64,000 nt of DNA from Desulfosporosinus sp049943955 (GCF_049943955.1 NZ_JBNFTW010000004.1:248001-312000), one strand, 5' to 3'; positions 44,466 through 53,886 are shown, counted from the first letter of the stretch. A program made the numbers and translations. The notes: a model not told the origin generated them from the sequence alone.

Positions 44466-44552
44466 AATAAGGGCAAAATATCTGAAAAGGTATGACGCAA
44501 AGCTATGGGTCTAAAGCAGGAAAGCCCCTGCCATGATTGCCAGGCTGCCGGA
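44466..44552 (+). promoter_or_regulatory. Cyclic-di-GMP-I (GEMM-I) riboswitch
   Basis: The segment has the GEMM-I core in order: GGGCAAA (44471-44477), GACGCAAAGCTATGGGTCTA (44494-44513), a GCAGG...CCTGC stem, and ATGATTGCCAGGCTGCC (44533-44549). It ends directly at the GGAGG ribosome site of the RodZ-like gene, so c-di-GMP binding probably controls translation start. Assignment is from conserved motifs; folding was not computed. Confidence 0.85.
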
Positions 44553-44561
44553 GGTTTAGAT

Positions 44562-44894
44562 ATGGATAATGTCTTCCTACAATTACGGAAGGCCCGAGAA
44601 GAAAAGGGAATAGAGTTAAAAGACGTAGAAGAAATTACTAAAATTCGAACGAAGTATTTGCAAGCTTTAGAAGAAGGGAACTTTGGAATCCTTCCTGGAG
44701 GAGTATACACAATAGGCTATTTGCGTTCTTATGCACGTTTTCTGGGACTGGATGCTGATAGCTTAGTACATACCTATCGAATGGGGGTAACTGAAACTGA
44801 TTTGGAAACTAGGCTTGATGTTCCTCCTAAAAAAGAGACTGGCCTATTTTTTAGATTCTTGAAAGTAAATAGCTTGAGAGCTTTAAGACGATGA
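44562..44894 (+). CDS. RodZ-type helix-turn-helix protein
   Basis: This 110-residue protein has the HTH_25/RodZ N-terminal domain: LRKAREEKGIELKDVEEITK and IRTKYLQALEEGNFGILPGG, then YTIGYLRSYARFLGLD. Full RodZ adds a membrane helix and an outer domain; this one stops after a basic tail and has neither. ATG 44562 follows GGAGGTTTAG directly downstream of the c-di-GMP riboswitch, so it may be a c-di-GMP-controlled regulator of shape, motility or sporulation (inference). Confidence 0.85.
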   Translation: MDNVFLQLRKAREEKGIELKDVEEITKIRTKYLQALEEGNFGILPGGVYTIGYLRSYARFLGLDADSLVHTYRMGVTETDLETRLDVPPKKETGLFFRFLKVNSLRALRR

Positions 44895-44952
44895 ACTTAA
44901 AACGGTCTAGACCTGAAGCAAAAGTTTTCAAAACTGTAAATAACCAGCCCTC

Positions 44953-44991
44953 TTACCTATATTTAAGTAGGTAGAGGGCTGGTTTTTTTAG
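44953..44991 (+). terminator. Terminator after the RodZ-like gene
   Basis: AACCAGCCCTCTTACCTA and TAGGTAGAGGGCTGGTT form a long stem ending in TTTTTT. Confidence 0.85.
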
Positions 44992-45102
44992 ACCTGCATA
45001 CCGAAACTTATCAGTAACTTATCAGTGTACAGCAGTAGATTTGCTGCAGCTAGAGTCCCTTTTCAAGGGATAATAGTCTAAATTGGGTCTCTTTACGATA
45101 AT

Positions 45103-45777
45103 CTATTTCTCCTCAGAGCTATCTGGTTTATCCTCAGGCTTAGAATTTTGGCCAAACCCCCTGGCATCAAAAGGGGAACGACCTTCTTCGCTGCCGAAAT
45201 GCTGAGCAAAGTGTCTGCCATGGAAGGGTGGATGACCGCCTCTCCGGTCACAATGAGGGCCAAAACCTCTGCCGTCAAAAGGCGGATGCCCACCATGTCC
45301 ATGTTCAAGTCCATGCCAATGTGGTCCGGGTTCAATATTACCGAATTGTTGTTCTAAGTTATCAATAATACGACTCAGATAATCGCTGAGAGCAGATTGC
45401 TCCTCTTGATTTAGACAGCTAAACAAGGACTCAGTATCTTTCTGCTGCTCATTTTGGTCAGATACCGTTTTTCCTGTTTCCGTCAAGCGCACCTCCATAA
45501 CACGGCGGTCAGTTTGGGAAGGGGTCCTGGTTATAAAACCGCTGCGCTCTAATTTTGCCAGCAATTCCCCCAAAGATTGGGAGCGGATGTCCAAGATATC
45601 GGAAAGCTCTTTCTGACTAATTTCCGGCTTTAACTTCAGTAGAGCCAGTACCCGCCCCTGGCCGCGATGAGAGTCTCCCATAGGACCATGGTGTCTGTGG
45701 TTGTGTTGATGATAGCGGTGAAGCAGCCATTCAAGGCGGACAAATTGATCAAATAAGTCTAGATCATTGTTATTCAT
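45103..45777 (-). CDS. MarR-family regulator with a His/Gly-rich tail
   Basis: This 224-residue regulator has a MarR winged-helix core (about residues 40-135: GRVLALLKLKPEISQKELSD, then SGFITRTPSQTDRRVMEVRL). A His-rich N-terminal patch (RYHQHNHRHHGPMG) comes first. A C-terminal tail of about 75 residues is very rich in His, Gly and Pro (HWHGLEHGHGGHPPFDGRGF). The tail could bind nickel, zinc or copper. Its promoter carries a paired palindromic operator, so it likely represses itself. The effector is unknown; metal sensing is a reasonable guess. Confidence 0.85.
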   Translation of the reverse strand: MNNNDLDLFDQFVRLEWLLHRYHQHNHRHHGPMGDSHRGQGRVLALLKLKPEISQKELSDILDIRSQSLGELLAKLERSGFITRTPSQTDRRVMEVRLTETGKTVSDQNEQQKDTESLFSCLNQEEQSALSDYLSRIIDNLEQQFGNIEPGPHWHGLEHGHGGHPPFDGRGFGPHCDRRGGHPPFHGRHFAQHFGSEEGRSPFDARGFGQNSKPEDKPDSSEEK

Positions 45778-45810
45778 AATTAACCCTCGCTTTCTAGCAG
45801 CAATTAATAA

Positions 45811-45863
45811 TTAGTAAGGTACCTTATGAATTATATTATAAAGGTACCTTACTAATTTGTCAA
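45811..45863 (-). promoter_or_regulatory. Promoter and double operator of the MarR-type gene
   Basis: On the minus strand TTGACA (45858-45863) and TATAAT (45835-45840) are 17 bases apart. The palindrome AAGGTACCTT occurs at 45841-45850, inside that spacer, and at 45816-45825, about the start site. Together they form 15-bp inverted arms (TTAGTAAGGTACCTT and AAGGTACCTTACTAA). This is the layout of autorepression by a dimeric MarR protein. Confidence 0.82.
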
Positions 45864-46168
45864 TTCATGATTTAGGTACTTTCTGCAATGAAGAAATAGT
45901 GCCTTTTGGATTTAAGGTTTTAAATAAGCATGATTTAAGTTCGATTCGCATTAATAAGGACCGTTGAAAATCTTATAATATTTTTCAAGTTATAGACGAT
46001 ATGTACGAACTTTTAGATGATCGTCCTCTAAAAGTATGAAAAAAGATCATACTGTATTTTCTGATTGTTTAGAGATATCCTTGAGGTAAATGAAGGATTC
46101 CTGATTTGGTAAGCGCGTTTTCATCAAACAGGATGTATAGTCAAGGATGGAAAGGAGGTGAGCAATAC
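45864..46168. other. Spacer upstream of the sulfonate-type ABC operon
   Basis: About 300 bases separate the MarR promoter from the permease gene. A promoter for the ABC genes should lie here, but no strong -35/-10 pair or riboswitch could be assigned. Confidence 0.3.
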
Positions 46169-46999
46169 GTGGCAGTGAATCAGTCGGTGTCAAAAAGAAG
46201 GAATGCGGGAAGCAGCGGTCAAGAAGGGGTTAAGTTTTGGGATAAAATTGATGCCCGGGTTATGACGGTCATATCCTTTATTGTTGGCATTCTATTTTGG
46301 GCAGGGATCTCTTCTTTTCCGCAGGTTGGGGCTGTTTTGGTTGGCCCGGGGAAAGTTGCCCAAGCGTTTGTTTCAGAATTACAAAGCGGCAGTCTTTATT
46401 CAAATATATCCATCAGTCTCTTCCGGGTTTTATGCGGCTTTGCCTTGGGATTAGTTGCCGCTATTCCAGTTGCTTTTCTAATGGGTTGGTACAGCCTATT
46501 CCGCAATATCGTCGAGCCCTGGATTCAGTTTTTTCGAACGATTCCTCCCATTGCCCTCATTCCTTTGGTAATTGTTGCCTTTGGTGTGGGAGAGGGAGCG
46601 AAAGTTACCGTTATTTTCGTTGCATCTTTTCTGGTGATGGTTATTACCATTTATCAAGGAGTTCGCAATGTTGATCCGACCCTAATCAAAGCGGCTAAAG
46701 TTTTAGGCGCGACTGATAAAGATATATTCTTTGAAGTTGTAGTACCTGCATCATTTCCCTATATCTTAGTAGGAGTAAGGCTGGGATTAGCCAGTGCTTT
46801 AACGACGTTGGTAGCTGCAGAATTGACCGGGGCTTCAGCGGGCTTAGGCGATATGATTGAGGAGGCAAGTATTTATTTCCGTATGGATCTGGTTCTTTTA
46901 GGCATAGTATTAATTGGTATTATCGGCTTTGTCTTGGACAGAGGGGTCTTATTTTTGGAAAGGAAGCTAACGGGATGGCAGGAAGTCAGGAAAAGTTAA
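46169..46999 (+). CDS. Sulfonate/taurine-type ABC transporter permease
   Basis: This 276-residue permease of the SsuC/TauC family has about six helices and the cytoplasmic coupling loop NVDPTLIKAAKVLGATDKDI (E-A-A-like motif). GTG at 46169 is used because AAAGGAGGTG lies 8-10 bases upstream; the frame is open to 46106 but without a ribosome site there. It overlaps the ATPase gene by 25 bases. Substrate could be an alkanesulfonate, taurine or a nitrate/pyrimidine-like compound, since the family is broad. Confidence 0.9.
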   Translation: MAVNQSVSKRRNAGSSGQEGVKFWDKIDARVMTVISFIVGILFWAGISSFPQVGAVLVGPGKVAQAFVSELQSGSLYSNISISLFRVLCGFALGLVAAIPVAFLMGWYSLFRNIVEPWIQFFRTIPPIALIPLVIVAFGVGEGAKVTVIFVASFLVMVITIYQGVRNVDPTLIKAAKVLGATDKDIFFEVVVPASFPYILVGVRLGLASALTTLVAAELTGASAGLGDMIEEASIYFRMDLVLLGIVLIGIIGFVLDRGVLFLERKLTGWQEVRKS

Positions 47000-47787
47000 G
47001 GGAAAACATCGTTAACAATCGAATTGAGATCAAGAACCTTTCGAAAATATATCAGGCCAGGACAGGTCAACTGGTTGCTTTGCAGGATGTTAACCTAGAT
47101 ATTGCGGATAATGAATTTGTCTGTGTTGTCGGCCCCAGCGGCTGTGGTAAAACTACGTTGCTAAACATTATTGCCGGACTCGAGAAACAGACAGAAGGCA
47201 GTGTCTTAGTTGACGGGAAACCGGTTAATGGTCCGGGCAGGGAACGAGGAGTCGTCTTTCAGCAATATGCTTTATTTCCTTGGAAGACTGTCCTCAAAAA
47301 TGTCGAGTTTGGCTTGAAACTTAAAGGTTTAGGCAAGCAAGAACGGCAAGAGAAAGCTGAAAGGTATCTTGAACTAGTAGGACTGAAGGATTTTGCCCAC
47401 GCCTATCCCAAAGAACTTTCAGGCGGGATGAGACAGCGGGTAGCAATAGCCAGAGCCTATGCCGTTGAGCCGGAGGTTCTTCTGATGGATGAACCTTTCG
47501 GAGCCGTTGATGCTCAGACACGCTCCCAATTACAGGAAGAGCTGCTGCAAACCTGGCAGACGGAAAAAAGGACCTGTTTCTTTATTACCCATGATGTGGA
47601 GGAAGCTGTTATTCTCGCTCAAAGGGTTATCATTATGAGCGCACGGCCCGGACGGGTAAAAGAAATTATCCCGGTAGATATTCCTTATCCGCGAGATCAA
47701 GCTACAAAACTAAGCTCCGAATTCGTGGAGATCAAAAATGAGATTTGGTCCAAGGTTTATCGGGAATATCTGGAAGTTAAGAAGTAA
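46975..47787 (+). CDS. Sulfonate/taurine-type ABC transporter ATPase
   Basis: This 270-residue ATPase of the SsuB/TauB type has Walker A GPSGCGKTT, Q-loop VFQQYALFPW, signature LSGGMRQRVAIARA and Walker B VLLMDEPFGAVD. It drives the permease encoded just upstream. The start ATG lies inside the end of the permease gene; a later start is possible since the first 15 residues are not conserved. Confidence 0.92.
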   Translation: MAGSQEKLRENIVNNRIEIKNLSKIYQARTGQLVALQDVNLDIADNEFVCVVGPSGCGKTTLLNIIAGLEKQTEGSVLVDGKPVNGPGRERGVVFQQYALFPWKTVLKNVEFGLKLKGLGKQERQEKAERYLELVGLKDFAHAYPKELSGGMRQRVAIARAYAVEPEVLLMDEPFGAVDAQTRSQLQEELLQTWQTEKRTCFFITHDVEEAVILAQRVIIMSARPGRVKEIIPVDIPYPRDQATKLSSEFVEIKNEIWSKVYREYLEVKK

Positions 47788-47947
47788 ATGAGAAAATACA
47801 ATTGAATAAGTCCAATTAATCAATTCAATAACTGAATTCTATGGCGTATGAATTGCAGTAAGATTTTTCAAACCTCACTTTACTATTAGAGTAACGATAG
47901 AAAAAGAGATTATGAGAGAAATATCGGGAATTTGAGGAGGTTTACTA

Positions 47948-48988
47948 ATGTTGAAAAAAACCAGACTGGTGTTTTCGGGTGTGGTCTTGTTAGTACTTTC
48001 GCTCATTTTAAGCGCTTGCAGTAACCAATCGTCCGTTCCATCCAAATCTCAGGATTCCTCCGGAACCAATACAACAGTCATGAAAATAAATGTCGGTTAT
48101 CTGCCAGACCTTCATGGTGCCGCTCCTATCGTTATCGGCGACCAAAAAGGCTATTTTAAAGATGCCGGACTTCAAGTCAATCCGCTGAAATTCCTTACCG
48201 GACCTCAGGAATTTCAAGCTATGGCCTCGGGAAATCTGGATATCGCTTATATCGGACCAGGCGCTTTTCCTCTTGTCGTACAAGGTCAAGGTAAAGTTTT
48301 AACTGTTGACAGCACTAACGAAGGGGATGTGGTCTGGGCAACCAAGAAATCGGGAATTAAGACCTTAAGTGATCTTAAAGGCAAAAACATAGCCGTTACC
48401 AAGGGAAGCTCAGCGGAGATGATCCTTGATTTGGCTTTGAAAAAGGTATCCTTGAAACCCAGTGATGTAAATTTAGTAAATATGGACGTAGCCGGATCAG
48501 TTGCCGCTTTTGTGGCTAACAAAGTTGACGCCGTGGCAACCTGGGTTCCCTATACTAATGAGATTGAAAAACAAGTGGGTACTGATAATATTGTAAAATT
48601 AGCCAACGACGCTACCTTTGAACCAGATCATGTTTTTCCGCAAATGTGGGTAGTCAGACCATCATTTTTAGAGAAAAACCCCGAAGCTGTTAATCGTTTC
48701 ATGAAGGCTTGGAGCCAAGCCAATGATTATCGGATAAGCCATCTTGATGAGGCTGTCCAATTAACCTCTAAATTCACGCAGGTCCCAGAAGATTCCCTTA
48801 AAGTACAGGTGAAAACGACAAATTGGATAGAATCCAGCAAATTAAACAGTGATTTAACGGATGGAACTATCAAAAAGTGGTTGGGCAACTTAGAGAACCT
48901 ATTTATAGAGACCGGTAAGGTTAAGACCTATGTCGATCCAGATCAATATTTGGCTCCGGCCCCTATGGCCCAAGCCCTGAAAAAGTAA
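47948..48988 (+). CDS. Sulfonate/taurine-type ABC transporter substrate-binding lipoprotein
   Basis: This 346-residue SsuA/TauA-like lipoprotein has a signal peptide ending LILSACSN (lipobox Cys about residue 25) and a type II binding fold: INVGYLPDLHGAAPIVIGDQ, then KGYFKDAGLQV and AYIGPGAFPLV. The pattern fits binding of small organic anions with a sulfonate-like head. ATG follows GGAGG. It lies 160 bases after the ATPase gene. Confidence 0.88.
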   Translation: MLKKTRLVFSGVVLLVLSLILSACSNQSSVPSKSQDSSGTNTTVMKINVGYLPDLHGAAPIVIGDQKGYFKDAGLQVNPLKFLTGPQEFQAMASGNLDIAYIGPGAFPLVVQGQGKVLTVDSTNEGDVVWATKKSGIKTLSDLKGKNIAVTKGSSAEMILDLALKKVSLKPSDVNLVNMDVAGSVAAFVANKVDAVATWVPYTNEIEKQVGTDNIVKLANDATFEPDHVFPQMWVVRPSFLEKNPEAVNRFMKAWSQANDYRISHLDEAVQLTSKFTQVPEDSLKVQVKTTNWIESSKLNSDLTDGTIKKWLGNLENLFIETGKVKTYVDPDQYLAPAPMAQALKK

Positions 48989-49000
48989 TGGCATAAATAA

Positions 49001-49037
49001 AAACAAGGGCTAGGTGGATAACCCCTAGCCCTTGTCG
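49001..49037. terminator. Bidirectional terminator
   Basis: ACAAGGGCTAGG and CCTAGCCCTTGT form a 12-bp stem between the ABC operon and the convergent response-regulator gene. Confidence 0.85.
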
Positions 49038-49053
49038 CTAAATTGATTAAGTT

Positions 49054-49758
49054 CTAACGATAAAAAAGATGAGCGATATTCATATCCTTAATCATTTTGA
49101 CAATTTCCTTCGTTCGATTTTTATTAAACTTCTTGAGGATGACGTTAATCTGAGACTTTATAGTGGTTAATTCAACGTTACGAATGGCTGTAATTTCTGC
49201 CGGCTTTTTTCCTTGCAAAAGTAGGGTGATGATTGCTTTTTCCGAAGGCGTCAGGCTGGAGACGATAGACATAGCATCAAAGATTCTCGACTCATTGCGG
49301 CGGATGCGAGAAAATTCATTCCGTATTTTGGAGGCTATTTCCGGACGGATCGGGGAATTGCGGCGGTATGCCGCTCGGATGCCGGCAACCAGTTCCGAAC
49401 TGTCAATAGTTTTGAGAATGTAGTCTACAGCCCCGACCTCGAAGGCGTTGAAAACCGTATCGTCATCTTCATGAATCGTCAGGAAGACAATGCGTATTTC
49501 CGGGTTGGCGGCCAATATTTCCTGGGCGGCAAAAATGCCATCATGGCGCATATCCATCTCTATATCCATGAGCATTAAGTCAGGTTTTAACTCTGCTGCG
49601 AGCTGAACCGCTTGTTTGCCGCTGGAGGCTTGAGCAAGTACTTTCATATCGTTTTCACCATTGATAATGCTGCAGAAGTGATCGCGTAAGATCGTAAGAT
49701 CATCAGCTACAATTATACCAATGGTTTTTTCCAGCATCTCGTTTTCCATGAAAATCAT
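49054..49758 (-). CDS. NarL/LuxR-like response regulator
   Basis: This 234-residue regulator has a receiver domain (IGIIVADDLTILRDHFCSII, phospho-acceptor in DLMLMDIEMDMRHDG, Lys in DYILKTID) and a C-terminal LuxR-type HTH (about residues 170-230, LTPSEKAIITLLLQGKKPAE, then TTIKSQINVILKKFN). It lies 10 bases after the sensor-kinase gene, forming a two-component system. The target is not shown by sequence; the neighbouring transporter and sugar genes are candidates. Confidence 0.9.
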   Translation of the reverse strand: MIFMENEMLEKTIGIIVADDLTILRDHFCSIINGENDMKVLAQASSGKQAVQLAAELKPDLMLMDIEMDMRHDGIFAAQEILAANPEIRIVFLTIHEDDDTVFNAFEVGAVDYILKTIDSSELVAGIRAAYRRNSPIRPEIASKIRNEFSRIRRNESRIFDAMSIVSSLTPSEKAIITLLLQGKKPAEITAIRNVELTTIKSQINVILKKFNKNRTKEIVKMIKDMNIAHLFYR

Positions 49759-49768
49759 GCTCCTCCTA

Positions 49769-51307
49769 TTAGACAGTTGATGGCGATTTTTCTCCTTTAG
49801 AATTTAGCGTCAGGTTGTAAATTGGCAAATAGACGTAAAAGGAAGTTCCTTTGTTCGGCCCATCGGTATGACTTTCTACATGGATATGGCCAAAATGACC
49901 GTCAATGACTTGCTTGGCGTAGGATAGTCCGACTCCCCAGTTACGGTTTGTGTTTTTACTGGTATAGAACGGATCAAAAATACTGTCCAGTTTGTCCCTG
50001 GGAATGCCGGGGCCATTATCTTGAATTTGAATAATCAGCCAGTTGAAATCTGAACAGGTTGTAACATGCACCTGCCCCTGTTCTTCTGTTCCGATAGCTT
50101 CAAAGGCGTTGCATAAAATATTATAAAGGGCTTCGGAAAGGTGCAATTGATCTGCTAAGATGCTGCTTGAAAGTGTCTGCTGCTCAAATTGAATATTAGC
50201 AGGAACCTCTAAGCGCTGGACAATATTGTTCATCAGCTCACTTAACACTATTGCTTTCAGATGAAGCTGCGTTGTTTTAAAGGAGCTGTAGAGGGTATCA
50301 AGTCGGGAAAGAGTATGATTGACGATCTCTAAAGTTTTAGCTAGGTTCTGCGCCACTAAGGCATCTTTGGACTCTGTCTCATTTTCCGGCGTCAAGAGCT
50401 TAGATGTTTGATTAAGAATTAGCTGAATACTAAGCAATTGATTCTTGATAGCATGGGTGAAAACGCGTACTCCAATGTTTGCTGTTTTAAGTTTGCGTTC
50501 TAATTGCATATCGGCTTGCCCCAATTGTCTCTCCACTTCAGCGTATTTCCAGACAGCATAGAAACTAACGACAGAAGCAAAGCCAGTAAATCCAATGCCA
50601 ATATACCACTCCGGCAAGGTAATGGGCGGATTGAAATTGTAAAAATCAGAGTAGAGAAAGTAGTAGGTACGTACATCAGTGACTTGGAGAGGCCCCATGA
50701 AGCCAAGGTAAGAATAGAAAACGACGAGGGCCAAAAGGCCCATAAGAATAAATTTCCGTTGCCGCTTGATCCAAGGAATAGCGAGAAACTTATATTCCCA
50801 AAGCAGAAGGGATAAAGCAAGGATCACAGATATAACAAACCAGGTTCTGGTCAGCAAACTGACAATGTAAGTCTGCCTTTCATTGAGGACCTCAAGTGCC
50901 CTGCGATAAATTATGGGATCATAGAAAAGAAGCTGAATAAGAGAGAGCAGGAAGTTAATGGCCTGTATCTTCCATAGTCCTTTCCCGAGATGCTTGTGGT
51001 AGAGGGTCAGGGAAAATCCAATCAAACTAAAGACAAACAAGGAGCGGCCGGCAGTGATCATCCGGCTTATGGCATCCAGGGAGATGGGCGATGTCAGCAG
51101 AGCTATGCGGATAGCATCGTTGAAAAACAAGATGGTATTAACCCGGTAGTAAAAGCCTCCGTATTTTGAGATAAATAGAACAAACCCTGACATGCTTAAA
51201 GACCAACCGAGAAGAACGAACGCCATCCAATAGGCAGAAGAATTTCTGGCTTTTATGATAAAGAGTGCGATGGAAGCCACAGTCAGCAACAATAAGAGGA
51301 CAATCAT
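49769..51307 (-). CDS. Membrane sensor histidine kinase
   Basis: This 512-residue kinase has about seven membrane helices in residues 1-250, a phosphoacceptor region (RVFTHAIKNQLLSIQLILNQ, His in F-T-H-x-x-K-N) and a C-terminal HATPase (LYNILCNAFEAIG, DNGPGIPRDKLDSIFDPFYT, NWGVGLSYAKQVI). It transfers phosphate to the regulator encoded next. The signal is unknown; the sensor region has no PAS or extracellular domain. It diverges from the manA gene. Confidence 0.9.
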   Translation of the reverse strand: MIVLLLLLTVASIALFIIKARNSSAYWMAFVLLGWSLSMSGFVLFISKYGGFYYRVNTILFFNDAIRIALLTSPISLDAISRMITAGRSLFVFSLIGFSLTLYHKHLGKGLWKIQAINFLLSLIQLLFYDPIIYRRALEVLNERQTYIVSLLTRTWFVISVILALSLLLWEYKFLAIPWIKRQRKFILMGLLALVVFYSYLGFMGPLQVTDVRTYYFLYSDFYNFNPPITLPEWYIGIGFTGFASVVSFYAVWKYAEVERQLGQADMQLERKLKTANIGVRVFTHAIKNQLLSIQLILNQTSKLLTPENETESKDALVAQNLAKTLEIVNHTLSRLDTLYSSFKTTQLHLKAIVLSELMNNIVQRLEVPANIQFEQQTLSSSILADQLHLSEALYNILCNAFEAIGTEEQGQVHVTTCSDFNWLIIQIQDNGPGIPRDKLDSIFDPFYTSKNTNRNWGVGLSYAKQVIDGHFGHIHVESHTDGPNKGTSFYVYLPIYNLTLNSKGEKSPSTV

Positions 51308-51466
51308 AGTTGGGATTCCTCCGCTGTAGTTTTTAAAGCAGAAAATTTTTTAAATTCTATGGTAGCATCTATTAGTTTAACACGCTTGGTCCTATTTTGC
51401 GAAGGAAAACGCTAGAACTTCAAGTGAGATGCGATCTATTTCAATCCAGGCGAAGGAGGTGAACTT

Positions 51467-52573
51467 GTGGAGAAGGAGATCTGCTTAAAACCGTTTAAGC
51501 TAAAACCTAACCGTGTCAAGCGTCCCTTTAAAGGGGGGATGCTTTTAGATCAGTGGCAGCACAGGGATAATCCTCAAGATGGATTCGCCGCAGAAGAGTG
51601 GGCAGCATCGATTGTTCAGGCCCAAAGTGAAAGAAGTGATTCCTTTGAAGGGCTGAGCCAGCTGGATGATCCGAACTCAGACGCGGAATTTCTTAAAACC
51701 CTGATTGCTGCTCACCCCCTTGAATTTTTGGGTCCGCCCCACATAAGGAAGTTCGGCGACAATATGGCCATTTTGGTAAAACTACTGGATTCCTATTCAC
51801 GGCTTTTGATTCAAGTTCATCCAGACCGTGATTATGCTAAAAGGGTTTTTGGGTCGGGGTTTGGCAAAACGGAAGCATGGTATGTCCTGGGAGGGCGAAG
51901 GGTCAATGGGCAGGCCCCCTATGTTCTCCTTGGCTTCAAACCAGGCGTAACCCAAGAAACCTGGTCGGAGCTATTTTTTAAACAAGACATCCAAGGCATG
52001 GTTGACTCCCTTCATCATTTTCCGGTCCAAGAGGGAGACGTATTTTTGGTAGAAAGCGGGATTCCTCATGCTATTGGTTCGGGCTGTTTTCTGATTGAAA
52101 TACAAGAACCTACCGACTTTACCATGAGAGTCGAGAAAGTATCGCCCGAGGGAAGAGTGATGTCCGATTATCAATGCCATCAGGGAGCAGGGTTCCCCAA
52201 AATGCTGGAATGTTTCCACTATGAATCTTATACGCGAGAGCAAGTCCTGAAGAAATACTACCGTAAACCCCAAATCATAGAGCGCAAAGACGGTGGAATG
52301 CGCAGAAGTGTTATATCCGGGAAAGATATCTCTTATTTTTCTATGGATGAACTGGAGGTTTGGGGCTGTTTTGCCACCTCACGTTTGTTCAGCTTTTCAG
52401 TAGTGATCGTGGTTTCCGGACAGGGCGACCTGATTTGGTCCGGAGGGATCATGGCAATCAACCAGGGAGATGAATTGTTTTTGCCGGCAGCACTCGGCCC
52501 TGTGGTGTGGGAGTCCAAAGGTGAGGAACATCTGAGAATCATTCGCTGTTTTCCGCCGGGTCACGGCAAATAG
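51467..52573 (+). CDS. manA: Mannose-6-phosphate isomerase (class I)
   Basis: This 368-residue zinc enzyme interconverts mannose 6-phosphate and fructose 6-phosphate. Metal and substrate motifs are LLIQVHPDRDYAKRVFG and FGKTEAWYVLGG, with DVFLVESGIPHAIGSGCFLI supplying the later ligands. GTG at 51467 follows AAGGAGGTGAA. It opens a run of sugar-phosphate genes ending near 60420. The product may act on a related aldose phosphate rather than mannose 6-phosphate. Confidence 0.88.
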   Translation: MEKEICLKPFKLKPNRVKRPFKGGMLLDQWQHRDNPQDGFAAEEWAASIVQAQSERSDSFEGLSQLDDPNSDAEFLKTLIAAHPLEFLGPPHIRKFGDNMAILVKLLDSYSRLLIQVHPDRDYAKRVFGSGFGKTEAWYVLGGRRVNGQAPYVLLGFKPGVTQETWSELFFKQDIQGMVDSLHHFPVQEGDVFLVESGIPHAIGSGCFLIEIQEPTDFTMRVEKVSPEGRVMSDYQCHQGAGFPKMLECFHYESYTREQVLKKYYRKPQIIERKDGGMRRSVISGKDISYFSMDELEVWGCFATSRLFSFSVVIVVSGQGDLIWSGGIMAINQGDELFLPAALGPVVWESKGEEHLRIIRCFPPGHGK

Positions 52574-52591
52574 AGTAAGGAGAGCTAAACA

Positions 52592-53860
52592 ATGACGATA
52601 AAATTGGATTATACAAATACGGTTCCTTTTGTCAGCGAAAAGGAAATTGATGACGTTCTAATTCGCCATCATGAGTTGCTTAGAACGGTTCTCGCTCCTG
52701 ATCACGATAACAGCAATGATCTCGGCTGGGTTGATCTAACTAGTCTGGCTAATGATCGTTTGCTGGAGAGTATTGAAATAAAGGCTCGAGAGATTCGGGA
52801 ACGAGGGGACATATTTGTCCTGATTGGGGTAGGCGGATCTAATCAAGGAGCACGGGCTGTCATCAAATCATTGGGTGACAAGCACATTGAAATTTTATAT
52901 GTCGGGAATAATTTATCCCCGAGGTATCTGAAAACGATCATGGCTAAACTCGCCGGGAAATCAGTTTACGTCAATATTATCGCCAAGAATTTTGCCACCC
53001 TGGAACCGGGCATCACCTTTAGGGTATTCAGACAGTATTTGGAAGAAAGGTACGGCAGAGAAGAAGCGTCCCAAAGGATTATTGCGACTGGCTCACTCAA
53101 TGGCAGCAGCCTTGAAGAGCTGGGAAAGAAAAAGGGCTACACTCTTATGCCCTTTCCCCTCAATGTGGGAGGACGGTATTCCGTCCTCTCAGCAGTCGGA
53201 CTCTTGCCTATCGCCGTCTCAGGGGTTGGGATACGTGAGCTGTTAAGGGGTGCTAAGGATATCAAGCAGATAATTCATTCGCAAAGCCCGGAGAAGAACG
53301 ACGCCGTAATTTATGCAGTGATCAGAAATATTCTCCTGACCAAAGGTTACCAGCTTGAAATTCTGGCTCACTTCGAGCCTGCCCTGGCATATTTTGCTAA
53401 GTGGTGGGTACAGCTCTTTGGAGAGACTGAAGGCAAGGAAGGCAAAGGACTTTATCCCACATCCTGTTCGTTTACTGAGGATCTCCATTCCTTAGGACAA
53501 TATATCCAGGAAGGCCAGAGGTTACTGCTGGAGACCTTTATTAACCTTGAGGATCAAGGAGAAACCTTTAGGATTCCCGCTGAAGATACAGACATAGACG
53601 GTTTTAATTATCTAAATAACCTGGATTTTGCTTACCTTAACAAAAACGCTTATGAAGCAACAGTACAGGCTCATGTGGACGGCGGGGTACCCTGTTTCAT
53701 CGTCAATGTTCCTGAATTAACCCCTTACTACATGGGGCAGCTGCTTTATTTCTTTGAGTATGCTTGTTATCTTTCCGCATCGCTCTTGGGTGTCAACCCC
53801 TTTGACCAGCCGGGAGTAGAGGCTTATAAGGAAAAGATGTTTGCTCAACTAAAAGGATAG
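52592..53860 (+). CDS. pgi: Glucose-6-phosphate isomerase family protein
   Basis: This 422-residue protein has PGI signatures: FVLIGVGGSNQGARAVIKSL, GRYSVLSAVGLLPIAVSGVG, and the catalytic LFGETEGKEGKGLYPTSCSF and FDQPGVEAYKEKM. It is somewhat shorter than typical PGI (about 450) but complete. It interconverts glucose 6-phosphate and fructose 6-phosphate, or an analogous pair. It lies 18 bases after manA and 26 before the phosphofructokinase gene. Confidence 0.9.
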   Translation: MTIKLDYTNTVPFVSEKEIDDVLIRHHELLRTVLAPDHDNSNDLGWVDLTSLANDRLLESIEIKAREIRERGDIFVLIGVGGSNQGARAVIKSLGDKHIEILYVGNNLSPRYLKTIMAKLAGKSVYVNIIAKNFATLEPGITFRVFRQYLEERYGREEASQRIIATGSLNGSSLEELGKKKGYTLMPFPLNVGGRYSVLSAVGLLPIAVSGVGIRELLRGAKDIKQIIHSQSPEKNDAVIYAVIRNILLTKGYQLEILAHFEPALAYFAKWWVQLFGETEGKEGKGLYPTSCSFTEDLHSLGQYIQEGQRLLLETFINLEDQGETFRIPAEDTDIDGFNYLNNLDFAYLNKNAYEATVQAHVDGGVPCFIVNVPELTPYYMGQLLYFFEYACYLSASLLGVNPFDQPGVEAYKEKMFAQLKG

Positions 53861-53886
53861 ATTATAAAACTAAGGAGGTAGCCGAT

